From contig NZ_LT607409.1 in assembly GCF_900091505.1 (NCBI RefSeq), forward strand, positions 3,596,001 through 3,660,000: a stretch of 64,000 nt of DNA, read 5' to 3'. Source of the stretch: Micromonospora chokoriensis. GTDB taxonomy: Bacteria > Actinomycetota > Actinomycetes > Mycobacteriales > Micromonosporaceae. Below are positions 8,704-16,468 of this stretch, piece after piece. Under the pieces are notes generated by a model. That model was given only the letters and a program-made list of their open reading frames with translations. It was not told the origin of the DNA and searched no databases. The number at the start of each line of letters is the position of its first letter. The first letter of the stretch is position 1. A program made the position numbers and the translations under genes.

Positions 8704-9813
8704 ATGACCGAGTCTGAACCGCTCGGACCACGGATCGCTCTGTTCGAGCACGCTCTGCGTCTCCATCGACAACACCCCGACGGGGCTCTGCCTCGCGACG
8801 GTGAGCCGTATCCGGACGACGAGCATTACCGGTCGCGGCCGTCGACCCGGCGTGTGCGGGATCGACGACTCTACGGCGCTGATGTCGCTGTCATCCTCGA
8901 CACCCACTTCAGGCGGCCGGACGCCCCGGCGAGTGACCTTGTCGACGCGTTCCGCGATGTCTACGTCCCGATCCATCGCAACGACCACATCGTTGCCGCA
9001 GCACTGCGCGCGGACCGGCAGCGCGTGCGGCAGACCGGCCGGTGGTTGGTGCGGCACAGCAACGACCGTAGTGCCGCCACGGTCGGGCTCGCGCTGCTGG
9101 CCACCGATGGGGCCGAGGACGACATCCCGCTGATCCAAACCATCGGCCTGCTGTCAGACCAGTGTGGGCCGTTAGCCGCAGACGCGCTGCAACGCCGCCG
9201 TGGAGGTGCGGAAGCACTGCAGTGGCTCGCCGAACGTGTCACCGGTGGGGGCCGGGTCTACGTCGTCGAGGCGCTGTGCCGACAGGGCGCCGCCAGTTCC
9301 CGGCCGTGGCTGCTGCGCCACGCCTGCGATGGCGACTACCTCAACGGCTACTTCGCCGGCGAGGTGGCGACCGCAGCGCATCTGCACGAAGCGATCACCA
9401 GCCCTGATGCCGACGACGACCTGATCGATCACACCGGTCGGCTCCTGAGGACCATGGCGGACTGCGCAGGCATGGGCATGACCCTCGCGCACTACCCGCC
9501 CGCACCTGTCGTCCTGGCCGCGCATGCGGCTCACCTCGCCCGGCAGCCGCCGACAGCGAACCGGTACGTCGATGCCGCGATGATCGCCCACTGTCTGACG
9601 GCGGGGCCCGCAGACCGATACGGCTGCACGGCCGCGCAGCGGGACCGCGTAGTGCAGCGGTACCTCGCGGTGCTCGACCAGCCGGACTGGCGCAACGCGG
9701 TCCGCGCAGGCCTCGACCCGACCAGCAACTTCTACGCCTGGTTCGCCGAGCACATAGCAGCGCGGCTGCGGCTCGGCGCGTTCTCCGACCTGGCCGGAAG
9801 TGACGAGCGGTGA
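8704..9813 (+). CDS. Hypothetical protein, 369 aa, helical-repeat-like
   Basis: The protein probably starts at ATG 8704 (MTESEPLGPRIALFEHAL); an in-frame GTG lies at 8698. Proteins beginning in this way, with a DGxPYPDD motif near residue 25, are common and unnamed in Streptomyces and Micromonospora. The body is strongly alpha-helical and alanine-rich, with repeated two-helix units (AATVGLALLATDGAEDDIPLIQ, then ADALQRRRGGAEALQWLAER) that suggest a HEAT-like solenoid scaffold. No enzyme motif, signal peptide or membrane segment is seen. It stands between an unknown divergent gene and the sigma-factor operon. Confidence 0.6.
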   Translation: MTESEPLGPRIALFEHALRLHRQHPDGALPRDGEPYPDDEHYRSRPSTRRVRDRRLYGADVAVILDTHFRRPDAPASDLVDAFRDVYVPIHRNDHIVAAALRADRQRVRQTGRWLVRHSNDRSAATVGLALLATDGAEDDIPLIQTIGLLSDQCGPLAADALQRRRGGAEALQWLAERVTGGGRVYVVEALCRQGAASSRPWLLRHACDGDYLNGYFAGEVATAAHLHEAITSPDADDDLIDHTGRLLRTMADCAGMGMTLAHYPPAPVVLAAHAAHLARQPPTANRYVDAAMIAHCLTAGPADRYGCTAAQRDRVVQRYLAVLDQPDWRNAVRAGLDPTSNFYAWFAEHIAARLRLGAFSDLAGSDER

Positions 9814-9939
9814 ATCGCTGCCACGTCGCAGCCGCTCATGCCGCCGAGAAGTCGCTGTTGGGCGCGGACCTGGGGTCTGAACACTTTCCCGCCCGATCGG
9901 CAATGTCAGGGTGAAGCGCGGACTTTGCCGAGGAGGGCC

Positions 9940-10512
9940 ATGGCTTCGGATGCGGATCTGATAGGCCGGTCGCTGGATGGCGATGTCGACGCCTTCGTCG
10001 AGGTGGTCGAGCGTCATGAGGCCGCCGTCGGTTCGTACCTCGTTCGCCGGGCTGGGCGGGAAGCGGCCGAGGACCTCCTCGGCGAGGTTTGGGTTGCGGC
10101 ATTCGAGTCGCGGCGATCGTACGACCGGAGGTACGACGATGCGCGGCCGTGGCTGTACGGGGTGGCACTGAATCGCTTACGGCGCTACTGGCGGTCCCGG
10201 CCGGCCGAGGACCTGGTCGCCGACGTGCCGGACGTGGCTACCGGATGGGATCCGTGGTCGGCGGTGGACCTCGGCGTGGACGCCCGGGCGGTACTCCGGT
10301 CGGCCCTGACGCGGCTCAAACCCGAAGAGCGGGAAGTCCTGAGGCTCGTCGCCTGGGAGGACCTGACCGCAGCCGACGCCGCCCGGGCACTCGGCATACC
10401 GGCCGGCACGGCGCGGCGGCTGCTGAGCCAGGCCAGGACGGCACTGCGCGACGCCCCGGGGGTGTCCGCGCTTCTGAAGGACCGCAACAGCGCGAAGGAG
10501 AGACACCGATGA
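9940..10512 (+). CDS. ECF RNA polymerase sigma factor
   Basis: The 190-residue protein has sigma region 2 at about residues 8-85 (DADLIGRSLDGDVDAFVEVVERHE, then AEDLLGEVWVAAFE and RPWLYGVALNRLRRYWR) and sigma region 4 at about 125-175 (LTRLKPEEREVLRLVAWEDLT, then ALGIPAGTARRLLSQARTAL). It directs RNA polymerase to a small regulon, usually in response to stress. The ATG at 9940 is chosen over upstream starts because a good ribosome site, GAGGAGG, lies 7 bp before it. It overlaps the next gene by ATGA, so sigma factor and membrane partner are made together, the usual sign of a cognate regulator pair. Confidence 0.92.
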   Translation: MASDADLIGRSLDGDVDAFVEVVERHEAAVGSYLVRRAGREAAEDLLGEVWVAAFESRRSYDRRYDDARPWLYGVALNRLRRYWRSRPAEDLVADVPDVATGWDPWSAVDLGVDARAVLRSALTRLKPEEREVLRLVAWEDLTAADAARALGIPAGTARRLLSQARTALRDAPGVSALLKDRNSAKERHR

Positions 10513-11654
10513 CCGACGAGCTCGATCTGGTCGGTGCGTTGGGCAGCGCAGAACCCCTACGCCCGGAGGCGTATCAGCGGGCGCGGGCGGTGCTGCGAGC
10601 GGCTATGGCCGACCCGGGAACCGTGCGGTTGCGGGGCGCGATATCGGCGGAGGACACGACTATGGAGGCGACGTCAATCGTGGAGACGACGACAAACACG
10701 CGGGACCACGAATCCGGCCCGGCGCTTCGGCGCCGCCGCGGGATCGGTATCGCGCGCCGATTGGGCGTTGGCGCCGGGGTGGGGGTTGCCGCCGCGGCGG
10801 CAGTCGTCGCGGTGGTGCTCAACTCGTCGGCACCCGGGGACATGGTGGCCAGCAAGGATTCGTCAGCCGCCCCCTCGGGCTCGACCACGGTCGACGGGTC
10901 GGCCGAGCGCGCGCCGCTGATGACCCTGGCCGGGTCCATCAAGACGGTCACCCCGGCGGTGGGCGACGCGTGGCTGGTGAAGGCGACGCAGGTCCACGGC
11001 ACCAAGACCATGCAGGTCGTCTACACGTTGTACACCGATGGTCACGCGATCTATACGGGCAACAGCGTGAAGGACATCAAGCGTGCGATCGCCCGTCACC
11101 AGGACCAGATGACGGACGGCGGCTACGCTCCGCTCCTCAAGGCAGCAGTCGCCGCGGCGGACAGCAGCCCGGCCGACGGTCGGACCCAGATGCTCAAGGC
11201 GGCCAAGGATCCGCTGGTGGGCCTCGACCCCGCAGCGCAGAAGGCGGTGTGGGACAAGCAGCAGGCGGACGTCCAGGTGATCATCAAGCAGAAGGGCGGC
11301 AACGCCGAGCCGAAGCCGTACAGCCCTCAGGCCGTTGAGCGGCACTTCGACAACGCGCTGTGGACGTACAGCACCCAAGCGCTGTCCGCTGGCAACGGCA
11401 ACACGCGGGTCCGTGCCGGTGTGCTGCGCCTGCTGTCCACCATCTCCGCGGTCAGCGTCAAGGACTCGACCACCCACGGCACGGCCACGCTGACGATCAC
11501 CGCCGGCCCCGAGGTGTTCGGCGGCGAGGGCAGCGAGGTGCTGACCGTCGACGCCACGACCGGCATGCTGGTCAAGGACGTCTCTGTTGTGCCCGGCCTC
11601 CCCGCGGCCTCCACGACGTACGAATCCTCCCGCGTGACGAAGGTCGACCTGTAG
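10509..11654 (+). CDS. Membrane-anchored CU044_5270-type protein, putative anti-sigma partner
   Basis: The 381-residue protein has a cytoplasmic N-terminal region of about 80 residues, beginning MTDELDLVGALGSAEPLRPEAYQRARAVL. One transmembrane helix follows near residues 85-105 (GVGAGVGVAAAAAVVAVVL), then an extracytoplasmic beta-rich domain of about 270 residues. This layout is typical of the CU044_5270 family encoded next to ECF sigma factors in actinobacteria. A direct anti-sigma role is inferred from the position and the ATGA overlap; no ZAS zinc motif is seen. It is followed by a strong terminator. Confidence 0.8.
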   Translation: MTDELDLVGALGSAEPLRPEAYQRARAVLRAAMADPGTVRLRGAISAEDTTMEATSIVETTTNTRDHESGPALRRRRGIGIARRLGVGAGVGVAAAAAVVAVVLNSSAPGDMVASKDSSAAPSGSTTVDGSAERAPLMTLAGSIKTVTPAVGDAWLVKATQVHGTKTMQVVYTLYTDGHAIYTGNSVKDIKRAIARHQDQMTDGGYAPLLKAAVAAADSSPADGRTQMLKAAKDPLVGLDPAAQKAVWDKQQADVQVIIKQKGGNAEPKPYSPQAVERHFDNALWTYSTQALSAGNGNTRVRAGVLRLLSTISAVSVKDSTTHGTATLTITAGPEVFGGEGSEVLTVDATTGMLVKDVSVVPGLPAASTTYESSRVTKVDL

Positions 11655-11716
11655 GCCGCGAACTCACCAGCCACCAGCATTCCGGCAGACGGGCGTAACG
11701 CGCCCGGCGTCTGACA

Positions 11717-11750
11717 ACGGTGCGGGCCGCCCGGCGGCGGCCCGCACCGT
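11717..11750. terminator. Perfect 15-bp hairpin terminator
   Basis: Arms ACGGTGCGGGCCGCC (11717-11731) and its exact complement (11736-11750) enclose a CGGC loop. It follows the sigma-factor operon (stop at 11654) and lies before the end of the convergent SGNH gene, so it can serve both directions. Confidence 0.85.
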
Positions 11751-11843
11751 CGTCTCGTCGTTCGCGCGGCCCGTGCCTGCGCGGGCCCGAACTACGCCGA
11801 ACAGCACCGGCTCGTCCGTCGCTACGCGGCGTACCCCAGCGGG

Positions 11844-13058
11844 TCAGCCGGTCTTGGTGGCGAAGGGGCCGCCGTCGCCGAACGCGAGACGCGCGAAGTT
11901 GTCGGCGATGCGGCGATGTCCGGCCGGGTCGGGGTGCACCTCATCGGGAAGCGGCAGTTCGGCGTAATCGGCCTCGCCGTACAGGTCGCGTCCGTCGAGG
12001 TAGTGCAGGTTCGGGTCATCGACCGAGCGCTGTCCGACGATCCGGGCGAGCTCGTCGCGGATGACGTTGAGGGTGAGCCTCCCCGCGCTGCGCTCGGCCG
12101 GATCACCCGTGGCCTTGAACCGCGGAGTCCCGCCCTCGAAGTCCGGCGCGAGGGGGCCGGGCGTGTCCTCCTGAACCGGGCACAGGATGGCGGACACGAC
12201 CAGCAGTGGTGTGGTCGGGTGCCCTTCGCGGACAGTGTCGAGGAAGCCGTGGACCGCAGGGGTGAAGGCGCGTAGACGCATCACGTCGCTGTTGACGATG
12301 TTGATGCCGATCTTGCAACTGATCAGGTCCGCACTGATGTCCCGCATAGCGCGGGCGGTGAACGGGTCGAGCAACGCGCTGCCGCCGAACCCCAGGTTGA
12401 CCAGCTCTACACCGCCCTCGGCCGCGGCCAGGGCAGGCCAGATGGCGGTGGGATGACCGGCGTTCGAGCCGTGGCTGATGGAGCTGCCGTGATGCAGCCA
12501 CGTCCTGCGCCCGCTGGGCGGGGTGTGCTCGACGGGCGCGTCGGTGTGCAGGGCGATCAACTCGGTGATCTCCGTGTGCGGAAGCCAGATCTCGATGTCT
12601 TTCTCACCCTCCGGCAGACCCGCGAAGCGGGCCGTGCCGGACGGCCCTTCGGCCAGCACCGAGGTTTGGGTGAACATGTCGGTGACCGTCCGGACGTTGC
12701 CTTCCGGCACCGAGGCCTGTGCGGCCAGGCGACCGTTGATCAGCAGGTCGTAGACGCCGTCCGGTGGGGGCGGGAAGCCTTGGTAGACCCGCTTGGTGGG
12801 CAGCGCGTCCAGTTCGATGGTGGTGGCCCGGGTACGGAAGGCCAGCCGCACGCCGGAGGGCTGGGCCTCAGCCATGGCCAGTTGGTCGTCGGGGATCTGC
12901 TGGCGCGCCCGGGCGGTCAGCCGATGCGGCAGTAGACCGCGCGTGGTCGCCTCCAGATCGACAAAGCCGCGCAGGAGACCCGCGGTGACCGGCGTGGTGA
13001 TCCACTGGTGTTCGGTGGGCATTCCCTCAAGCCTCTCGATCGAGATCTCGATGGTCAT
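11844..13058 (-). CDS. SGNH/GDSL-family hydrolase
   Basis: This 404-residue protein has a two-part layout: an N-terminal beta-sandwich-like region (about residues 1-185) and a C-terminal SGNH esterase domain. The domain blocks are visible: block I HHGSSISHGSN with the nucleophile serine near residue 200, block II GFGGSAL, block III GINIVNSD, and block V DEVHPD with the catalytic Asp and His near residue 385. Such two-domain SGNH proteins cleave esters, often acetyl groups on sugars; the substrate is unknown. The ATG at 13058 is chosen because family homology begins there, but no stop separates it from the TetR remnant upstream, so read-through is possible. The remnant's operator probably controlled this gene. 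Confidence 0.85.
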   Translation of the reverse strand: MTIEISIERLEGMPTEHQWITTPVTAGLLRGFVDLEATTRGLLPHRLTARARQQIPDDQLAMAEAQPSGVRLAFRTRATTIELDALPTKRVYQGFPPPPDGVYDLLINGRLAAQASVPEGNVRTVTDMFTQTSVLAEGPSGTARFAGLPEGEKDIEIWLPHTEITELIALHTDAPVEHTPPSGRRTWLHHGSSISHGSNAGHPTAIWPALAAAEGGVELVNLGFGGSALLDPFTARAMRDISADLISCKIGINIVNSDVMRLRAFTPAVHGFLDTVREGHPTTPLLVVSAILCPVQEDTPGPLAPDFEGGTPRFKATGDPAERSAGRLTLNVIRDELARIVGQRSVDDPNLHYLDGRDLYGEADYAELPLPDEVHPDPAGHRRIADNFARLAFGDGGPFATKTG

Positions 13059-13543
13059 CGGCGCTCCGCGCTGGGAACCGCTGGCAATGGTGCGGCCCTC
13101 GTCGGGTCGGCGGGCGCTGTGGTTACGCAACACCGTGTCGAACGAATCCACGATCCAATCCCAGGATTCCAGCGCGTGGGGAGCTCGGTGTTCGAAACCA
13201 CCGGTCAGCTCCGAGCTGACGTAGCCGTGTACGACGCTGCCCAGCATCCGGACCGCGTGGGTCGCGCCCGGCTCGTCCAACCCGTAGCCCCGCAGGATCG
13301 CGCGGGCCATCTGCGCGTGCCGGCCGCCGTTTCCGGGCCGAGCCGGCGGCGGCGCACCGGCCGGGGTGTTCCCTGGCGTAGCCCCGGTAGGCGTCAGCGA
13401 ACGCTGCTGGAGCGTCCCGGCCGGCCCGACCGGCGACGGCATCGGCGAGTTCCTCCACGGTGACCTGGTCGAAGCCGACCTCGTCGGCCAGGTCACGCCC
13501 CCGCTCGGGTCAGACGCTCCGGCGTCAGTTCTGGTCTGTCCAT
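13059..13543 (-). pseudogene. Broken TetR/AcrR regulator (WHG-domain type)
   Basis: From ATG 13543 the reading MDRPELTPERLTRAGA matches the start of WHG-type TetR proteins, then hits TGA. One base later the frame resumes as DLADEVGFDQVTVEELADAV. The next 30 or so residues, which should hold the recognition helix and the SLYxHV segment, are missing. The text jumps to AGRAGRDAPAAFADAYRGYAREHPGR, and after another frame change to GGRHAQMARAILRGYGL and HGYVSSELTGGF, the ligand-binding C-terminus. So there are two frame breaks and one internal deletion between similar short segments (TVxELA and LEELAD). The last frame runs without a stop into the SGNH hydrolase. Confidence 0.85.
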
Positions 13544-13551
13544 CACGCCCC

Positions 13552-13570
13552 TAATTGCCTAGGGCAATTA
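13552..13570. promoter_or_regulatory. TetR-type operator TAATTGCC-TAG-GGCAATTA
   Basis: A perfect 8-bp inverted repeat with a 3-bp centre lies 9 bp upstream of the start of the broken TetR gene and overlaps its -10 region. This is the usual position of an autoregulatory TetR operator. It is intact although the regulator is not. Confidence 0.7.
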
Positions 13571-13596
13571 TGCTCCTACCTAATACCCGTAGGCAA
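13567..13596 (-). promoter_or_regulatory. Candidate promoter of the TetR remnant/SGNH unit
   Basis: Read on the minus strand, TTGCCT (13591-13596) and CATAAT (13567-13572) are spaced by 18 bp. The -10 element overlaps the palindromic operator, consistent with repression by occlusion. Confidence 0.45.
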
Positions 13597-13648
13597 ATCC
13601 GACAGTGCGGTTGACCGTCGGCGGCGGCGTCGCGTGCAAACGAGGGGT

Positions 13649-13713
13649 AGAACGTTCGGTCTTGACGGTGTGAGGCGGTTCTGTCATGCTCAACAAGACA
13701 GAACGATCGGTCT
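13649..13713. promoter_or_regulatory. Two near-palindromic operator copies upstream of the DUF308 gene
   Basis: AGAACGTTCGGTCT (13649-13662) and AGAACGATCGGTCT (13700-13713) differ at one base and lie 51 bp apart. Each is close to the palindrome AGACCGATCGGTCT. The second also lies in a wider inverted repeat, GTTCTGTC-N11-GACAGAAC (13678-13704). The downstream gene starts at 13743. The cognate regulator is not identified in the window. Confidence 0.55.
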
Positions 13714-13742
13714 CCTTAGCCCCTCCGCTGAAAGGGTCACCC

Positions 13743-14303
13743 GTGACCACCACTGCTGCTTCACCCGGCATCTCCCAGACGGCTTCCGCACTGCGGCGGC
13801 TGTACTTCGTCCGCTTCGCATTCGCCATCGTCTGGGCTGGCGTGACGATCACCACCGCCAAGGAGGTCGGTCCGCTCGCGGTGGCGCTGTTCGTGCTCTA
13901 CCCGCTGTTCGACGTGGGTGCCGCCGTCTACGACCTCCGTTCGTCGCGGGCCACCGGCTCGCCGACCCTGCTGTACGTGAACATCGCGGTCAGCCTGGTC
14001 GCAGCCGTCGGGGTGGGCGTCGCAGGCGCGTCCGGTGTTCCCGCGATCCTGCGAGTGTGGGGTGCGTGGGCGGTCGTGGCCGGTCTGGTGCAGCTGATCG
14101 TCGGTGTCACCCGTCGGAAAATGGGTGGGCAGTGGCCGATGATCATCAGTGGCGGCATCTCGGTTCTGGCTGGTGGGTCCTTCATCGCCAGCGCCGCGGC
14201 GACCAACCCGTCGCTGACCAACGCTGCTGGCTACGCCATTCCCGGCGCCATCTTCTTCCTCATCGCGGCTGTCCGCCTCGGCCGTGCCGCGAAGGGCAAC
14301 TGA
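13743..14303 (+). CDS. DUF308-like multi-pass membrane protein
   Basis: The 186-residue product begins MTTTAASPGISQTASALRRLYFVRF. Six or so hydrophobic helices follow, including FAFAIVWAGVTITTA, VALFVLYPLFDVGAAVYD, LLYVNIAVSLVAAVGVGVAG and AIPGAIFFLIAAVRLG. Small HdeD/DUF308-type actinobacterial membrane proteins have this layout; their function is unknown. GTG 13743 is preferred over ATG 13686 because homologues start at this point and a GAAAGGG ribosome site lies just upstream. The stop is 1 bp before the oxidoreductase start, so the pair is an operon. Two operator-like palindromes precede it. Confidence 0.75.
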   Translation: MTTTAASPGISQTASALRRLYFVRFAFAIVWAGVTITTAKEVGPLAVALFVLYPLFDVGAAVYDLRSSRATGSPTLLYVNIAVSLVAAVGVGVAGASGVPAILRVWGAWAVVAGLVQLIVGVTRRKMGGQWPMIISGGISVLAGGSFIASAAATNPSLTNAAGYAIPGAIFFLIAAVRLGRAAKGN

Positions 14304-14304
14304 C

Positions 14305-15726
14305 ATGACCGCCATCGAGTACGACGTCATCGTGATCGGTGCCGGTCCGGTCGGGGAGAACGTGGCCGATCGGGTCGTGCGGGGCGGGCTGACCGCCGCG
14401 ATCGTCGAGCGGGAGTTGGTCGGCGGTGAGTGCTCGTACTGGGCCTGCATGCCGACCAAGGCGTTGCTGCGCAGTGCGTCCGCGTTGCGCGCGGCTCGCC
14501 AACTGCCGGGTGCACGGGAGGCGGTGACGGGAGGCCTGGACGCGGCTGCGGTGCTGGGCCGGCGGGACTCCTTCGCGTCGCAATGGCAGGACGACGGTCA
14601 GGTGTCCTGGCTGGAGTCGGCTGGCATCACCCTGCACCGCGGTCAGGGGCGGATCAGTTCCGCCCGCGTTGTCGAGGTGACTGGCGTCGACGGTGTCACG
14701 ACGACGCTCACCGCGCGGCACGCCGTGGTCGTCGCGACCGGCAGCAGCGCCCTGTTGCCGGATATCCCCGGGCTGCGCGAGTCGGCGCCGTGGTCCAACC
14801 GCGAGGCCGCTTCGGCCGGTTCGGTTCCCCGTCGGCTCGCCATCATCGGCGGTGGCGTGGTGGCGGCCGAGATGGCGACGGCGTTCGCCGCCCTGGGGTC
14901 TGCGGTGACGGTGCTGGCCCGCGATGGTGTGTTGCCGTCGGCGGAGCCGTTCGTCGGTGAACTGGTCACGGAGTCGTTGCGCGAGGCCGGTGTGTCCGTA
15001 CGCCTCGGCGCGGAGGCCGTCGCCGTCAACCGCGACGACAACGGAGCCGTCCACATCCAGACCGCCTCCGGCGAGCGCGTCGAGGCTGACGAGGTGCTGG
15101 TCGCGGTTGGTCGTACCCCCAACACTCAGGACATCGGCCTCGACCGCATCAAGCTCGCGCCCGGCGCGTGGCTGGCGGTCGACGACACCCTGCGCGTCGT
15201 CGGTGGCGGCGAGTGGCTCTATGCGGCGGGCGACGTGAACCGGCGGGTGTTGCTGACCCATCAGGGCAAGTACCAGGCGCGGGCGGTGGGCGACGTGATC
15301 GTTGCCCGGGCGAAGGGCGACAAGGTCGAGGACGGCCGGTGGGGCCGGCACGTGGCGACGGCCGACGACCGAGCGGTACCGCAGGTGGTCTTCACCGACC
15401 CGGAGATCGCGTCGGTGGGCCTGACCGCGGCTGCGGCCGAGGCAGCTGGGCTGCGAATCCGGGTCGTGGACTACGACCTAGGGGCCGTCGCCGGAGCTTC
15501 CCTGCACGCCGATGGCTACCGGGGGCACGCCCGCATGGTCGTCGACGAGGACCGGAAGGTGATCGTGGGCTTCGCTCTCGCCGGCCCGGACGTCGCGGAA
15601 CTGATCCACGCCGCGACCATCGCCATCGTCGGCGAGGTCCCGCTGGACCGGCTGTGGCACGCGGTTCCGGCCTACCCGACGGTCAGCGAGGTGTGGCTGC
15701 GGTTGTTGGAGACCTACGGCCGCTGA
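14305..15726 (+). CDS. FAD/NAD(P)-dependent disulphide oxidoreductase (dihydrolipoyl dehydrogenase family)
   Basis: The 473-residue flavoprotein has an N-terminal FAD motif (VIVIGAGPVGENVA, residues 7-20), a redox disulphide motif GGECSYWACMPTKAL near residue 43 with the C-x4-C spacing of the family, an NAD(P) motif IIGGGVVAAEMA near 180, a second FAD motif YAAGDVNRR near 310, and the dimerisation domain. Family members pass electrons from NAD(P)H through FAD and the disulphide to a substrate. At the C-terminal interface the usual HPTxSE is AYPTVSE, so the catalytic base histidine is replaced by tyrosine; a lipoamide role is therefore unlikely. It is co-transcribed with the DUF308 gene. Confidence 0.85.
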   Translation: MTAIEYDVIVIGAGPVGENVADRVVRGGLTAAIVERELVGGECSYWACMPTKALLRSASALRAARQLPGAREAVTGGLDAAAVLGRRDSFASQWQDDGQVSWLESAGITLHRGQGRISSARVVEVTGVDGVTTTLTARHAVVVATGSSALLPDIPGLRESAPWSNREAASAGSVPRRLAIIGGGVVAAEMATAFAALGSAVTVLARDGVLPSAEPFVGELVTESLREAGVSVRLGAEAVAVNRDDNGAVHIQTASGERVEADEVLVAVGRTPNTQDIGLDRIKLAPGAWLAVDDTLRVVGGGEWLYAAGDVNRRVLLTHQGKYQARAVGDVIVARAKGDKVEDGRWGRHVATADDRAVPQVVFTDPEIASVGLTAAAAEAAGLRIRVVDYDLGAVAGASLHADGYRGHARMVVDEDRKVIVGFALAGPDVAELIHAATIAIVGEVPLDRLWHAVPAYPTVSEVWLRLLETYGR

Positions 15727-15872
15727 CGCCGACGCACCGCCCCGGTGATGCCACATCAGCATCAACAACGTCAGCTCCGTCTTGGACCGCATGTCAGATC
15801 CCGGCCACTGTCGAGTCCTGCCCGACCGGTGGCGCCCGCGCCGGACCGACGGCCCTGACACAAGGAGCGACG

Positions 15873-16289
15873 ATGACGTCTGTGACACACCGGCTGGTGG
15901 CCGCCGAGGTTCTGGACGGGACCACCGACGCCGAGTTGAACCGGGCGGTGCGGTACAACGACAACACCGCGGCGGCCCTGTCCGAGGATCTGCGGGCGTA
16001 CGCCGGGGGAGACGCCCTCGAACCGGCGGACCGCGACGTGCTCAACGGGTGGTGGAAGGGGAACACCACCAGCGACCAGCTGATCCGCGTCGGGGTGCCC
16101 GACGGCTGGATCGTGGGGGACAAGACCGGTGCCGGCGGCTACGGCACCCGTAACGACATCGCGGTGATCTGGCCTCCGGACCGCGCGCCGATCGTCCTCG
16201 CGGCGCTGTCCACCCGTGACCAGAAGGACGCCGACTACGACGACGCCCTGATCGCCCAGGCGGCCGAGGTGGCCGTCACCGCGTTGTGA
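15873..16289 (+). pseudogene. Class A beta-lactamase C-terminal remnant
   Basis: From about residue 20 the protein matches the second half of class A beta-lactamases. TDAELN lies in the omega-loop position, LRAYAGGDAL and NTTSDQLIRVGVPDGW follow, VGDKTGAGGYGTRNDIA holds the KTG motif, and the end is DYDDALIAQAA. The first half, with the SxxK nucleophile and SDN loop, is absent, and the omega-loop Glu166 position reads Asp. A good ribosome site (AAGGAG) precedes ATG 15873, so the 138-residue piece could be translated, but it cannot be an active hydrolase. Confidence 0.85.
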
Positions 16290-16391
16290 CGGCGGCGACG
16301 CATGGCAGGCCGCGCCTCGATTTCCCGCCGCAGCAGCGGACCTCGCCGGCTGAGAGGTCGGACGCGTACGTCGGAATGTCACGGTGAGCTG

Positions 16392-16406
16392 GTGACACGG
16401 TGTCAC
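16392..16406. promoter_or_regulatory. Palindrome GTGACAC-G-GTGTCAC upstream of CPBP gene
   Basis: A perfect 7-bp inverted repeat around one base lies about 62 bp before the CPBP protease start. A near copy, GTGACGTGGTGTCACTG (15 of 17 bases shared with the extended site), occurs at 42969-42985. A common regulator is plausible. Confidence 0.5.
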
Positions 16407-16468
16407 TGCCCGACGTGCCGGGCGCGCGCTGCAATGGGATGTCCAGCATCTTGGAAAGGAACATCCCG

